DNA of 64,000 nucleotides, taken from positions 124,001 through 188,000 of the forward strand of contig BBMW01000007.1 in the NCBI GenBank assembly GCA_000759755.1. The letters are read 5' to 3'. The position numbers and the translations under genes are program-made. Under the pieces are notes generated by a model. It had not been told where the DNA came from, made no database searches, and saw nothing but the letters and a program-made list of their open reading frames with translations. The stretch's first letter is position 1. Each line of letters starts with the position of its first letter. This DNA is from Citrobacter werkmanii NBRC 105721 (lineage in GTDB: Bacteria > Pseudomonadota > Gammaproteobacteria > Enterobacterales > Enterobacteriaceae). Below, piece by piece: positions 34,091-48,335 of the stretch.

Positions 34091-34136
34091 GCCTCAGGCC
34101 GGATAGCGCCCCTCTTGCTGCTCTCCGGCCTAAGGG
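34091..34136. repeat. REP-like inverted repeat after nadE
   Basis: CTCAGGCCGGATAG and CTCTCCGGCCTAAGG form an imperfect stem with the GCCGGATA core of REP elements. It lies directly past the nadE stop and may act as its 3' stabiliser. Confidence 0.65.
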
Positions 34137-34176
34137 GCATGGCCATGCCGCTTTTTAAATCGCCTCTCAGCTGTTA

Positions 34177-34196
34177 TACTGGATGGATAACCAGCA
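34177..34196 (+). promoter_or_regulatory. LexA box upstream of cho
   Basis: CTGG-ATGGATAA-CCAG (34179-34194) is a symmetric variant of the LexA consensus, nearly identical to the known site at E. coli cho. It lies 14 bases before the GTG start. Confidence 0.8.
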
Positions 34197-34208
34197 GCGG
34201 AGTGAAAA

Positions 34209-35096
34209 GTGGTACGCCGTCAATCAGCCCCTCGCCTGACATTAGAGGCAGCAGCAATTTATGAATATCCTGAGCACCTGCGCCCATTTTTGAGTGCGCT
34301 TCCCGCTGTGCCCGGCGTCTATCTGTTTCATAGCGAAAGCGACACCATGCCGCTTTATATAGGCAAAAGTGTTAATATTCGCAGCCGCGTGTTGTCGCAC
34401 CTGCGTACCACGGACGAAGCGGCAATGCTGCGCCAGTCCAAACGCATTAGCTGGATTTGTACGGCTGGAGAAATTGGCGCCCTACTGTTAGAGGCGCGGC
34501 TGATCAAAGAGCAACAGCCTCTGTTTAACAAACGTCTGCGGCGCAATCGTCAGCTTTGCGCCCTGCAGCTCACCGACCAGACTGTGCAGGTTGTTTACGC
34601 ACGAGATATTGATTTCTCCCATGCCCCCAATCTGTTTGGTTTGTTTGCCAATCGTCGTGCCGCGCTACAAACATTGCAAAGCATCGCCGATGAACAGCAA
34701 CTGTGCTACGGCCTGTTGGGGCTGGAGCCCCTGAGTCGCGGGCGCGCCTGCTTTCGCTCAGCGCTAAAGCGCTGCGCCGGAGCGTGCTGTGGGAAAGAGA
34801 GCCCGCAGGCGCATCATTCGCGCCTGCTTGAGGCGCTGGAAAGAGTACGCGTCATCTGCTGGCCGTGGAACAATGCCATTGCGCTGCAAGAAACCCGCGC
34901 TGAAATGACTCAGTACCATATCATCAATAACTGGTTTTGGCTGGGCGCCGTTGCAACGCTGGATGAGGCGACAACCCTGGCGAGAATGCCGGCTGGCTTT
35001 GACCATGATGGCTACAAAATTCTCTGCCGGCCTGTTTTGTCTGGCAAATACGACATTATTGAACTGAATCCGGAGAGTGTCCCGGCATCCAGTTAA
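34209..35096 (+). CDS. cho: Excinuclease cho (UvrC homolog)
   Basis: A 295-residue GIY-YIG endonuclease related to the N-terminal half of UvrC; it makes the 3' incision during nucleotide excision repair, further from bulky lesions than UvrC. The GIY-YIG motif is [19 protein letters not shown] split around residue 45-65, and the family's Cys-rich segment reads [11 protein letters not shown]. It starts with GTG at 34209. A LexA box lies upstream, so it is an SOS gene. Its last 41 bases overlap the 3' end of the convergent gene ves. Confidence 0.95.
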   Translation: MVRRQSAPRLTLEAAAIYEYPEHLRPFLSALPAVPGVYLFHSESDTMPLYIGKSVNIRSRVLSHLRTTDEAAMLRQSKRISWICTAGEIGALLLEARLIKEQQPLFNKRLRRNRQLCALQLTDQTVQVVYARDIDFSHAPNLFGLFANRRAALQTLQSIADEQQLCYGLLGLEPLSRGRACFRSALKRCAGACCGKESPQAHHSRLLEALERVRVICWPWNNAIALQETRAEMTQYHIINNWFWLGAVATLDEATTLARMPAGFDHDGYKILCRPVLSGKYDIIELNPESVPASS

Positions 35097-35631
35097 TCTC
35101 GCTGAACAGCAGTTTCCCCTCGCGCTCCAACAGGCGCAGGGTGTGTTTACCGTCGTGCCAGCTCGCGCCCTGATCGGCCGTCAGCAGCTTCTCACCCAAT
35201 TGCCAGGCGCCACTGATAACAAACACAACGCCGCCACGAGAACCAAAGGTCGTAAAAGTGCGATCGGCAACTCTGACTTTCGCCTGGCAAACATCTCGTC
35301 GGGTCATGATATTAAAATCCATCGACATCTGCCCTTCCGTCAGCTTTGCTTTTACTACCTTGTCACCAGCAAAAGTAAAAGGTTGATGCTGCTTCAGGGT
35401 GTGAGTGAACATGTTCGCCTCTTCCAGGGTCACTTCACCTCCTTCCAGCAAGGTAATAACGCGTTCTACGCCCGGGAAAAGAGAAAACTCTCCGTTCGCT
35501 GCAAGGGAGGCGATACTCGCCCGCCAGTGAAAATCGCGTGTTGCTGGCGGAAAACAGCAAATCTCACGCGTTTCTCCCGCCCCATTGCGCCACAGACTGA
35601 CCGGCATTTTGCGGATATCAAAATATTCCAT
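35056..35631 (-). CDS. ves: HutD/Ves family protein
   Basis: A 191-residue cupin of the HutD/Ves family, reported in E. coli as cold- and stress-inducible; the biochemical role is unknown. Conserved parts are [16 protein letters not shown] near residue 13 and [23 protein letters not shown] precedes two adjacent ATGs; I take the second (35631, MEYFDIRK) for agreement with the family. Convergent with cho with a 41-base coding overlap. Confidence 0.92.
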   Translation of the reverse strand: MEYFDIRKMPVSLWRNGAGETREICCFPPATRDFHWRASIASLAANGEFSLFPGVERVITLLEGGEVTLEEANMFTHTLKQHQPFTFAGDKVVKAKLTEGQMSMDFNIMTRRDVCQAKVRVADRTFTTFGSRGGVVFVISGAWQLGEKLLTADQGASWHDGKHTLRLLEREGKLLFSEINWMPGHSPDSVQ

Positions 35632-35799
35632 CATCCCTCCAGAAAGGCGTAGCACGGCGACCTGCCGTAAACAACCAGCCATAAATCATCATTGTGATAT
35701 TCACCCTGCAGAGTATCGTTATCGGCAACAGGGTTGGTTAGCCTTAGCGCTGAATACGGTATTTTGCAAAAAAGATTAACGCATCATCCTGGAGAGAAA

Positions 35800-35855
35800 G
35801 AAAAAACCGCCGATCCTGCCCACATCGTTAAACGTGTTGTGGACAAGAGCGGCGG
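35800..35855 (-). terminator. Terminator downstream of spy
   Basis: On the minus strand an outer stem ACCGCCG/CGGCGGT encloses an inner TGTCCACA/TGTGGGCA stem and is followed by TTTTTTCTTT. It lies about 75 bases past the spy stop. The other strand also has an A-tract, so it works best for spy. Confidence 0.75.
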
Positions 35856-35929
35856 TCTTGAGTTTGTTGCACACTGTGCGGCACTGAACGCCGACACAGC
35901 ATGACTAATTTAGTGTAGACGCCTGGCGT

Positions 35930-36415
35930 TTACTCAGCAGCTTCCGGCATTTTACCTTTCTGCGCTGCGCGTTCTGTCAGACGCTTCTCAAAATTGGCAT
36001 TAAACTGCTTTTTCTGTTCCGGCGTCAGAATGTTGTAAATCTTGTTCTGGGTTTCCATGTGCGCCAGCATGTTGGCTTTGCGCTGTTCTTCCATCTTCGC
36101 AATCTGCGCTTCGGCTTTCGCTTTATCGAAGCTATCGCTGGCGATGATGTCGTGCATTGCGCGGCGTTCTTCCAGCGGCGGACGTTTCATCTGATCGCGC
36201 TGACCTTTCATAATTTCGCGAATCTGCTGTTTCTGCGCGTCGGTCAGGTTCAGGTCTTTGAACATCATGTCGTGATGCGGGGCGAACTTCCCGTTGTGAT
36301 GCATCATTGGTTTGGCATCCGCTGGCGCAGCTGTTGTGGTGTCAGCAGCATGGGCCAGGTTTGCAGCGCCCAGCGCCAGGGTAGAGGCAACAAACAGAGC
36401 AGTCAGTTTACGCAT
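35930..36415 (-). CDS. spy: Periplasmic chaperone Spy
   Basis: A 161-residue ATP-independent periplasmic chaperone that forms a cradle-shaped helical dimer. The signal peptide ends near residue 23 (LAHAAD). Two LTxxQ-type motifs are visible, LTDAQKQQIREIMKGQ near residue 56 and LTPEQKKQFNANFEKR near residue 130. The family is induced by envelope stress through CpxAR and BaeSR in E. coli. AGGATAGAA precedes the ATG. Confidence 0.96.
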   Translation of the reverse strand: MRKLTALFVASTLALGAANLAHAADTTTAAPADAKPMMHHNGKFAPHHDMMFKDLNLTDAQKQQIREIMKGQRDQMKRPPLEERRAMHDIIASDSFDKAKAEAQIAKMEEQRKANMLAHMETQNKIYNILTPEQKKQFNANFEKRLTERAAQKGKMPEAAE

Positions 36416-36720
36416 AATTTCTATCCTTTCTTTCAGTTATTTTTACGACATTCATGCGACTCTTATGCAATGTGATGTCGTGTTGACGAGATTAACTTTA
36501 CCGGCTTAAGCGTCAATTAATCAGAGCAACGGTAAAACAATGAAAGTGTAAAAAACAAACTTTCATCAATTATGGAGAAAAAAAGAATAAATTGCGCAGA
36601 GTTGAAATGAAAAATTACAACCAGATGATTTTGAAAGAATTATGAAGAACTATACCTGAACTGTGATTATTAAGGAAGCAACTTACCAGGAATAATCCGT
36701 AATAAAGCTAAAGCGCACGT
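36416..36720. other. AT-rich spacer carrying the spy promoter
   Basis: Roughly 300 bases with no supportable gene. Two GTAAA repeats at about 36531 and 36548, 16 bases apart, recall CpxR half-sites, but the usual spacing is shorter, so I do not claim a box. The spy promoter must lie in the proximal part. Confidence 0.4.
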
Positions 36721-36752
36721 AAAAATAAGCCCTCAGAAATAAACCTGAGGGC
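36721..36752 (-). terminator. Terminator after the ast operon
   Basis: On the minus strand GCCCTCAG/CTGAGGGC with an eight-base loop is followed by TTATTTTT. It begins 12 bases after the astE stop. Confidence 0.88.
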
Positions 36753-36763
36753 GGTTATATTTA

Positions 36764-37721
36764 TCAAAACCTTTCGAGCATCAATCCGGCCCGTAAACCA
36801 CAGGCCACGTTTGGGTTCGGAAAAAGAACGTATTCAACGTCATGGGTGACGATAAAACGTTCATCTCCGTCCTGCGCCAGTAACGTTCCCTCGGTAAAAG
36901 GGGTAAAGTTGAGCGTCTGGTTATCCATGTGGAGAATAAAATCGTCGCTCCGCCGTGTTATCTGAGAGACCACACGGTAGCGCAGCGGGGAGGTTTCTCC
37001 CGTAGACACTCGCTCGCCCCGCAGCAGCTTCGCCATCGCATCTGCAGTGCGTGCAAACTGGGTCAGATCGTTTTGCCCGAACGGCAGCGCTTTACCCAGC
37101 TCCAGCGTACAGGCCAGCGCGCCAAAATGTTCAGCGCTAAAATGGGTGAAGGTGCCGCCAGGGGTCTGGTGGAAAACCAATGCCTCCAGCCCCGCATCAC
37201 CGAGCCAACCCAGAAAATTTTCGTCCCAGGCAACGTTGCGTTGTGGCAACACGCCAAAGCGCAGATGCTGTGAGCCGCGAATCGCGGTGTGAAGATCCAG
37301 ATGCCAGCGCACAGGCTCTTTCGCGCGCGAGTAAAAATCTTCCAGACACAGCTCAAGCTCATGAGCTCTATGCGTTTCTTCACTCTCGGCAAAACTCTGC
37401 CACCGGCCACCAAACATACGGTTCAGGTCGCTATGACAATAACGTTTCCCCGCAGCCAGCGCCTGCGGATTACCGAGAATCACCAGCAGGCGCCATGTTA
37501 GCGCCAGCTCACCGTTAAACAGTCTGGTCAGCAATGAATCAAGTATTTCTACCGGCGCGGTTTCATTGCCGTGAATCCCCGCAGAAAGCACCAGCGACTG
37601 TTCAACCGGCGCAGTTGGTGTCAGTTCCAGCACCCCGTGACCAAGCCATTGCCAGACAAAACCGTGAATTGTGCCCTGCGTTTTCTCCGGTACGCTACCC
37701 GCGAGTGTCAGGGCCAGAAAA

Positions 37722-37729
<8 letters not shown>
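36764..37729 (-). CDS. astE: Succinylglutamate desuccinylase
   Basis: A 321-residue zinc carboxypeptidase-like enzyme, the last step of the ammonia-producing arginine succinyltransferase (AST) pathway: succinylglutamate to succinate and glutamate. Zinc ligands are in [14 protein letters not shown] (His, Glu) near residue 53 and [11 protein letters not shown] (His) near residue 147. It overlaps astB by eight bases. Confidence 0.97.
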
Positions 37730-42824
<5,095 letters not shown>

Positions 42825-42859
42825 TTAATAAATATAGTGTTTGCGGTGTAAATGTAGAT

Positions 42860-42876
42860 TGCAGGGTTCGTGCCAG
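42860..42876 (-). promoter_or_regulatory. Sigma-54 promoter of the ast operon
   Basis: On the minus strand CTGGCACG-AACC-CTGCA keeps the invariant GG (-24) and GC (-12) dinucleotides at the right spacing and matches the TGGCAC-N5-TTGC consensus in all but one base. It lies about 70 bases before astC. NtrC-dependent nitrogen control is established for this operon in E. coli. Confidence 0.88.
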
Positions 42877-42938
42877 CCAGCAAAAAAAGTGCATAAACAA
42901 AGGTCGGTGACGGAATATCAACAGGTTACAACGTGGCG

Positions 42939-42970
42939 ATATTCACTTTATGCGCATAAAAAGTGAATAT
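42939..42970. promoter_or_regulatory. 32-bp palindrome upstream of the ast promoter
   Basis: ATATTCACTTT and AAAGTGAATAT form perfect 11-base arms around a ten-base centre containing TGCGCA. The GTGAATAT halves resemble ArgR half-sites (TGAAT). It lies 60-95 bases upstream of the sigma-54 elements. ArgR and NtrC bind this region in E. coli; which protein, if any, uses this palindrome is inference. Beyond it, up to xthA, I see no gene. Confidence 0.5.
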
Positions 42971-43232
42971 GTTCGCGCATCAGGCGACTAAATAGAGGAA
43001 AAACCGCAGTTTTATTCAGTTGCCAAATATAATTCTGGAATTGTGATCGTATACGAAATTTATCGGAAATTATTGCTCTGTTCTGACGCGCCTCGCGCCA
43101 AAACGGTGCAGTTTTTGCTCCATCGTTAACACCATTGGCAATCATTGTTGGAATCAGGTGACAAGAAGCAGTCAGCCAGCGGAAATTCTGCTACCATCCT
43201 TGCACTATTCATCTTGCAAAACGGCAGCGACT

Positions 43233-44039
43233 ATGAAATTTGTCTCTTTTAATATCAACGGCCTGCGTGCCCGTCCTCATCAACTGGCAGCCATTGTCGA
43301 AAAACACCAACCGGATGTGATTGGCTTACAGGAGACAAAAGTCCACGACGACATGTTCCCTCTCGAAGAGGTAGCAAAGCTGGGTTACAACGTCTTTTAT
43401 CATGGTCAGAAAGGTCATTACGGCGTGGCGCTGCTAACGAAAGAAACGCCAATCGCAGTGCGTCGTGGCTTCCCGGACGATGGCGAAGAAGCGCAGCGTC
43501 GTATCATCATGGCGGAAATCCCATCCCCTCTGGGCAGCATTACCGTGATCAACGGCTATTTCCCGCAGGGCGAAAGCCGTGACCACGAAACCAAATTTCC
43601 GGCCAAGGCCGCGTTTTACCAGAATCTACAAAACTATCTGGAGACTGAACTGAAACGCGACAATCCGGTATTGATCATGGGCGATATGAACATCAGCCCA
43701 ACCGATCTCGATATCGGCATTGGCGAGGAAAACCGTAAACGCTGGCTGCGTACCGGTAAATGTTCCTTCCTGCCGGAAGAGCGTGAGTGGATGGAGCGTC
43801 TGCTGGGCTGGGGCCTGGTGGATACCTATCGTCATGCTTATCCTGAAAAAAATGACCAGTTCTCGTGGTTTGATTACCGCTCAAAAGGCTTTGATGATAA
43901 CCGTGGCCTGCGTATCGATCTGCTGTTAGCGAGCAACCCACTGGCGGAGCGCTGCGAAGAAACCGGCATCGACTATGAGATCCGCAGCATGGAAAAACCG
44001 TCCGATCATGCGCCGGTATGGGCTAAATTCCGCGTCTGA
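43233..44039 (+). CDS. xthA: Exodeoxyribonuclease III
   Basis: A 268-residue AP endonuclease/3'-5' exonuclease for base excision repair. Catalytic motifs are [12 protein letters not shown] (metal Glu) near residue 30, [15 protein letters not shown] (Asp, Asn) near residue 150 and the terminal [10 protein letters not shown] (Asp-His). ATG 43233 is chosen from family length; the frame is open 25 codons further upstream. Confidence 0.97.
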   Translation: MKFVSFNINGLRARPHQLAAIVEKHQPDVIGLQETKVHDDMFPLEEVAKLGYNVFYHGQKGHYGVALLTKETPIAVRRGFPDDGEEAQRRIIMAEIPSPLGSITVINGYFPQGESRDHETKFPAKAAFYQNLQNYLETELKRDNPVLIMGDMNISPTDLDIGIGEENRKRWLRTGKCSFLPEEREWMERLLGWGLVDTYRHAYPEKNDQFSWFDYRSKGFDDNRGLRIDLLLASNPLAERCEETGIDYEIRSMEKPSDHAPVWAKFRV

Positions 44040-44053
44040 CCTCCTGCGATTTT

Positions 44054-44088
44054 TCACTCTCCGGGCCTCGCCTGGAGAGTCTGTTTAT
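44054..44088 (+). terminator. Terminator after xthA
   Basis: ACTCTCC/GGAGAGT with a GGGCCTCGCCT interior is followed by CTGTTTATT, 15 bases after the xthA stop. Confidence 0.7.
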
Positions 44089-44210
44089 TCTGTGTAAAAT
44101 CAATAAATCGACGGTAATACATTGTTGTGTCCGGGAATTTATTATATCTTCGCGCGCACTTTTCGCTGACGAAAACGCTGCGTTACACTCGGTTTTACAG
44201 GAGAACCCCC

Positions 44211-44919
44211 ATGAAAAAGAAGTTCGCATAACGCAGAATACCGGCTGCTGATCGTCGCGGTCCTGTTCTGCATTCTGGCGGGAGTTTTCCATTATTTCGG
44301 CCTGACCGACCTGATAACCAATTTCCAGCATTTACAAGACGTCATCCGCCAAAGCGGCATGTTCGGCTATACGCTTTATATATTGCTGTTCATCATCGCG
44401 GCGCTGTGTCTGATCCCCGGCAGCATTCTGGTGATCGTCGGCGGTGTGCTGTTTGGCCCTGTCACAGGGACGCTTGTCTCGTTAGTGGCGGCAACCGTCG
44501 CCTCGGCGCTGTCGTTTTTGCTGGCTCGCTGGCTTGGTCGGGATCTACTGCTGAAATACGTTGGGCACACGGCGACTTTTCAAGCAATCGAGAAAGGCAT
44601 TGCCCATAGCGGATTGGACTTTCTGATCCTCACCCGACTCGTCCCACTGTTCCCCTATAATATTCAAAATTACGCCTATGGACTGACGGCTATTCCGTTC
44701 TGGTCATTTACGGTGATATCTGCGGTAACCACCTTGCCCGGCATCTTTATCTATACGCTGATGTCGCACGAACTGGCCAGCGAAGGCATGACTCTGGCAT
44801 TTGTCGGCAAACTCAGCGTTGCGGGCCTGGCGTTATTCATTCTTATTCAGGCGGCAAAAGCCTGGGCCAGATATAAACATATCGATCCGTCGTCCAGCCA
44901 CGAGTGTGCAGGTAAATGA
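44211..44919 (+). pseudogene. ydjX: TVP38/TMEM64 membrane protein YdjX with an N-terminal frameshift
   Basis: The body of YdjX (VTT/DedA-like membrane protein) is intact from ATG 44359 (186 residues, LLIPGS-like ALCLIPGSILVIVGG and FLILTRLVPLFPYNIQNYAYG). The expected start, ATG 44211 with AGGAG seven bases upstream, reads MKKKFA then stops. Removing one A from the A5 run after this ATG would give MKRSSHNAEYR joined in frame to the body (about 235 residues, the family length). No ATG, GTG or TTG lies in the body frame between. So it is either a frameshifted gene, a sequencing error, or an instance of slippage. Its stop overlaps ydjZ (ATGA). Confidence 0.7.
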
Positions 44920-45626
44920 CAAAGCTGAACAAAGCGCGATTAACCCGCTATTACCGGACAGGATTAATAGTTGTGCTGCTGCTCGCGCTGATGGCATGGA
45001 TGTGGATACCTGGCGTCAGTGATTTTCTCCGGGACAGCCTGGCGGCGTTTACTACGCTGGATCAACACGCTCTCGAGAACTTCATTCGTTCGTATGGGAC
45101 CCAGGCGGCGGTTGTATCGTTCTTCCTGATGATCTTACAGGCCATCGTCGCGCCGCTTCCCGCCTTTGTGATTACATTTGCCAATGCCTCGCTGTTTGGC
45201 GCGTTTTGGGGCGGCGTACTGTCCTGGAGCAGCGCGATGGTCGGCGCAGCGCTGTGCTTTTTTATTGCCCGCGTTTTGGGTCGCAGTGCGGTGGAAAAGC
45301 TGACCGGGAAAACAGTGCTGAACAACATGGACACTTTTTTCGAACGTTATGGCAAGCACACTATTCTCATCTGTCGCCTGTTGCCTTTTGTGCCCTTCGA
45401 CCCGGTAAGCTATGCCGCAGGCCTGACCTCGATTCGTTTTCGCCACTTTCTCTTCGCCACCGGCTTCGGTCAGTTACCCGCCACGATTGTCTATTCGTGG
45501 GCCGGTAGCCTGTTAACCGGCGGTACATTTTGGTTTGTTACCGGCCTGTTCATCCTGTTTGCCCTGAGCGTGGTGATTGCAGGAGCAAGAAGCCTTTACC
45601 TTGAGCGTCAACGGAAGAAAACCTGA
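44916..45626 (+). CDS. ydjZ: TVP38/TMEM64 family inner-membrane protein YdjZ
   Basis: A 236-residue VTT-domain (SNARE-associated/DedA-like) membrane protein. The domain core shows PLPAFVITFANASLFGAFWGG near residue 85 and ILICRLLPFVPFDPVSYAAGLT near residue 150, the latter being the reentrant-loop motif. Five or so hydrophobic segments are evident. The exact function of YdjZ is unknown; family members act in lipid handling. It overlaps the ydjX stop by four bases. E. coli has ydjY between the two; it is absent here. Confidence 0.88.
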   Translation: MTKLNKARLTRYYRTGLIVVLLLALMAWMWIPGVSDFLRDSLAAFTTLDQHALENFIRSYGTQAAVVSFFLMILQAIVAPLPAFVITFANASLFGAFWGGVLSWSSAMVGAALCFFIARVLGRSAVEKLTGKTVLNNMDTFFERYGKHTILICRLLPFVPFDPVSYAAGLTSIRFRHFLFATGFGQLPATIVYSWAGSLLTGGTFWFVTGLFILFALSVVIAGARSLYLERQRKKT

Positions 45627-45657
45627 GACATACGCCATTTTTAGCAATGGAGATATT

Positions 45658-46827
45658 ATGCGTTACTGCTTATTGTGCCTGAGTTTGCTGCTCTGCCCGC
45701 TGGCGGCTTTTTCCCAGGACGCCAGCTGGCAGCAAATCAAAAATGACGCCCGCGGTCAGACGGTATGGTTCAACGCCTGGGGTGGCGATAACGCCGTTAA
45801 TCAGTATCTCGACTGGGTTAGCGGCGAGATGAAAACGCACTATGCCATTAACCTGAAAATTGTGCGGCTGGCGGATGCCGCCGACGCCGTTAAACGCATC
45901 CAGACCGAGGCGGCGTCCGGGCGAACAACCGGCGGATCTGTCGACTTATTGTGGGTAAACGGTGAAAACTTCCGCACATTAAAAGAAGCGGGTCTGCTGC
46001 AAACCCAGTGGGCGCAGGCGTTGCCTAACTGGCGCTATGTTGATACCCGGAAACCGATCAGTGAAGACTTTGCCATCCCCACGGAAGGGGCAGAATCGCC
46101 ATGGGGCGGTGCACAGCTAACCCTCATTGCCCGGCGCGATCTTACCGCCCAACCGCCACAATCCCCGCAGGCGTTACTTGAATTTGCGCAGGCGCATCCT
46201 GGCACAGTAACCTACCCGCGCCCACCAGACTTTACCGGAACGGCTTTTCTCGAGCAGTTGTTGATTATGCTCACCACGGAACCGCAAGCATTGAAAGTTG
46301 CGCCGAATGCCGCCACATTCGCCAACGTTACCGCTCCATTATGGCATTATCTTGACGCTCTACACCCTGTACTATGGCGTGAAGGCAAAGATTTTCCGCC
46401 CACGCCTGCGCGGATGGATGCGTTGCTGAATACCGGTACGCTGCGTTTATCATTGACCTTTAACCCAGCCCACGCGCAGCAAAAAGTGGCCAGCGGCGAA
46501 TTACCCAAAACCAGCTATAGTTTTGGTTTCTCACAGGGCATGATCGGCAACGTGCATTTTGTCACTATTCCGGCGAATGCCCGCGCCAGCGCTGGAGCCA
46601 AAGTCGTGGCAAACTTTCTGCTGTCTCCCGAAGCGCAACTGCGTAAAGCTGACCCTGCTATCTGGGGAGATCCTTCGGTGCTTGATCCGCAAAAACTGCC
46701 AGACGAACAGCGTGACGCCCTGCTGGCGTATATCCCGCAAGGACTCCCTGCCGTACTGCCAGAACCACATGCAGCCTGGGTAAACGCTCTGGAACAAGAA
46801 TGGCTACGCCGCTACGGTACGCATTAA
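45658..46827 (+). CDS. ynjB: ABC transporter periplasmic binding protein YnjB
   Basis: A 389-residue solute-binding protein of the ynjBCD importer, whose substrate is not established. The signal peptide MRYCLLCLSLLLCPLAAFSQD is cleaved near residue 20. The mature part begins DARGQTVWFNAWGGDNAVNQYLDW split over the first domain, resembling thiamine/iron-type binding proteins. Start 45658 is chosen for the signal peptide; an in-frame opening reaches 45577 inside ydjZ. It overlaps ynjC by 28 bases. Confidence 0.9.
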   Translation: MRYCLLCLSLLLCPLAAFSQDASWQQIKNDARGQTVWFNAWGGDNAVNQYLDWVSGEMKTHYAINLKIVRLADAADAVKRIQTEAASGRTTGGSVDLLWVNGENFRTLKEAGLLQTQWAQALPNWRYVDTRKPISEDFAIPTEGAESPWGGAQLTLIARRDLTAQPPQSPQALLEFAQAHPGTVTYPRPPDFTGTAFLEQLLIMLTTEPQALKVAPNAATFANVTAPLWHYLDALHPVLWREGKDFPPTPARMDALLNTGTLRLSLTFNPAHAQQKVASGELPKTSYSFGFSQGMIGNVHFVTIPANARASAGAKVVANFLLSPEAQLRKADPAIWGDPSVLDPQKLPDEQRDALLAYIPQGLPAVLPEPHAAWVNALEQEWLRRYGTH

Positions 46828-48335
46828 TTCTGTTGCTGTGGGGCATCATGACGGCAGTTTATCTGCCGCTGGTGCCTGCAACGTTCTCTCTGCTAGCCCC
46901 AGCGCTTAGCACCACGCACTGGCTGGCGCTGTTTGACGATCCTCAACTCCCGCAGGCGTTGCTGGCAACGCTGGTTTCCGTAAGTCTGGCGGCGTTCGGC
47001 GCACTGACCATTGCGCTGTTGGCGATCCTCTTTTTGTGGCCTGGCGCTGGCTGGGCGCGACTGTGCTCGCGCCTGCCGTTGCTGCTGGCGATCCCGCACG
47101 TCGCATTCGCGACCAGCATGCTGTTGATTTTTGCCGAAGGCGGCATGCTCTGGCAGTGGCTGCCTTTTCTCAACTCGCAACCGGACCGCTATGGGATTGG
47201 ACTTGGCATCACGCTGGCGGTGAAAGAGAGCGCCTTTTTGTTGTGGATCCTCTCAGCCCTGTTGAGTGAAAAACAACTTTCACAGCAGGTTATCGTCCTG
47301 GATTCGCTCGGTTACAGCCGTTTGCAATGCCTGAACTGGCTGGTTCTGCCCTCCATCGCCCCTGCGTTAGGCAAAGCCATGCTGGCAGTCGTGGCCTGGT
47401 CACTCTCCGTTGTGGATGTGGCCATCGTCCTTGGCCCCGGAAATCCGCCCACGCTTGCCGTGCTGAGCTGGCAATGGCTCAGCCAGGGTGATGCCGAACA
47501 GCAGGCCAAAGGTGCACTCTCCAGCCTGCTGCTGGTGTTGTTGCTATTTATCTTCGCGCTGGTGGGCTATCTGTTCTGGCGTGGCTGGCGGCGCACAATT
47601 CCGGCAGGAAGTGGAATACGCCTGCGTTTTTCGTCCGCTACAATCGCACGCCCGCTGGTACAACTTTTGCCCATCAGCGGAGTGGTATGCGCCCTGGTAC
47701 TGGCGCTTTCCGCCAACTATTCATCGCTCAACAGCGAGGCGCTCAGCAATAGTCTGCAACTGGGACTCATCTCCAGCGTGCTGGGATTACTGATACTCTT
47801 TGCGTGGCTGGAATGGGGACCGCAAACCGGACACCGTTGGGTCTGGCTGCCCATTATCCTGCCCGCGCTGCCGCTGGTCACCGGTCAGTATCTGGTGGCG
47901 TTATATACCGGACAAGATGGGCTGATGACGACCATCATCTGGGGCCACCTGCTGTGGGTGATGCCATGGATGCTGTTTGTGCTCAAACCGGCGTGGCAAC
48001 GCATTGACCCACGATTGATTCTGATTGCACAAACGCTGGGCTGGGCGCGAGGCCGCATATTTTGGCGGGTAAAATGCCCGCTGCTGTTACGCCCGGCACT
48101 GATCGCCTTCGCGGTTGGCTTCTCGGTCAGTATTGCCCAATATATGCCAACCCTGTGGTTAGGAGCCGGACGCTATCCCACCCTGACCACCGAGGCGGTG
48201 GCATTAAGCAGCGGCGGCAGCACGGCTATTTTAGCGACACAGGCGCTATGGCAACTTCTGTTACCGCTATCCGTTTTCGTACTGACGGCGTTTTTCGCCG
48301 CGTGGCTCGGCCGCTTTCGACAAGGACTCCGTTAA
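46800..48335 (+). CDS. ynjC: ABC transporter permease YnjC (two-domain)
   Basis: A 511-residue inner-membrane permease with two fused binding-protein-dependent transport domains, about twelve helices in total. EAA-like coupling loops are visible around LDSLGYSRLQCLNWLVLPSI (near residue 165) and IAQTLGWARGRIFWRVKCPL (near residue 410). It overlaps ynjB by 28 bases and its stop shares one base with the ynjD start. Confidence 0.9.
   Translation: MATPLRYALILLLWGIMTAVYLPLVPATFSLLAPALSTTHWLALFDDPQLPQALLATLVSVSLAAFGALTIALLAILFLWPGAGWARLCSRLPLLLAIPHVAFATSMLLIFAEGGMLWQWLPFLNSQPDRYGIGLGITLAVKESAFLLWILSALLSEKQLSQQVIVLDSLGYSRLQCLNWLVLPSIAPALGKAMLAVVAWSLSVVDVAIVLGPGNPPTLAVLSWQWLSQGDAEQQAKGALSSLLLVLLLFIFALVGYLFWRGWRRTIPAGSGIRLRFSSATIARPLVQLLPISGVVCALVLALSANYSSLNSEALSNSLQLGLISSVLGLLILFAWLEWGPQTGHRWVWLPIILPALPLVTGQYLVALYTGQDGLMTTIIWGHLLWVMPWMLFVLKPAWQRIDPRLILIAQTLGWARGRIFWRVKCPLLLRPALIAFAVGFSVSIAQYMPTLWLGAGRYPTLTTEAVALSSGGSTAILATQALWQLLLPLSVFVLTAFFAAWLGRFRQGLR

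Noticed and set aside
36525-36555. Possible CpxR box (two GTAAA repeats) upstream of spy
   Set aside because: The repeats are 16 bases apart, not at the usual spacing, so I did not call a site although Cpx control of spy is known in E. coli.
43100-43125. Possible NtrC enhancer near GGTGCA upstream of astC
   Set aside because: Only one half-site is visible; the mirrored half at the right spacing is missing.
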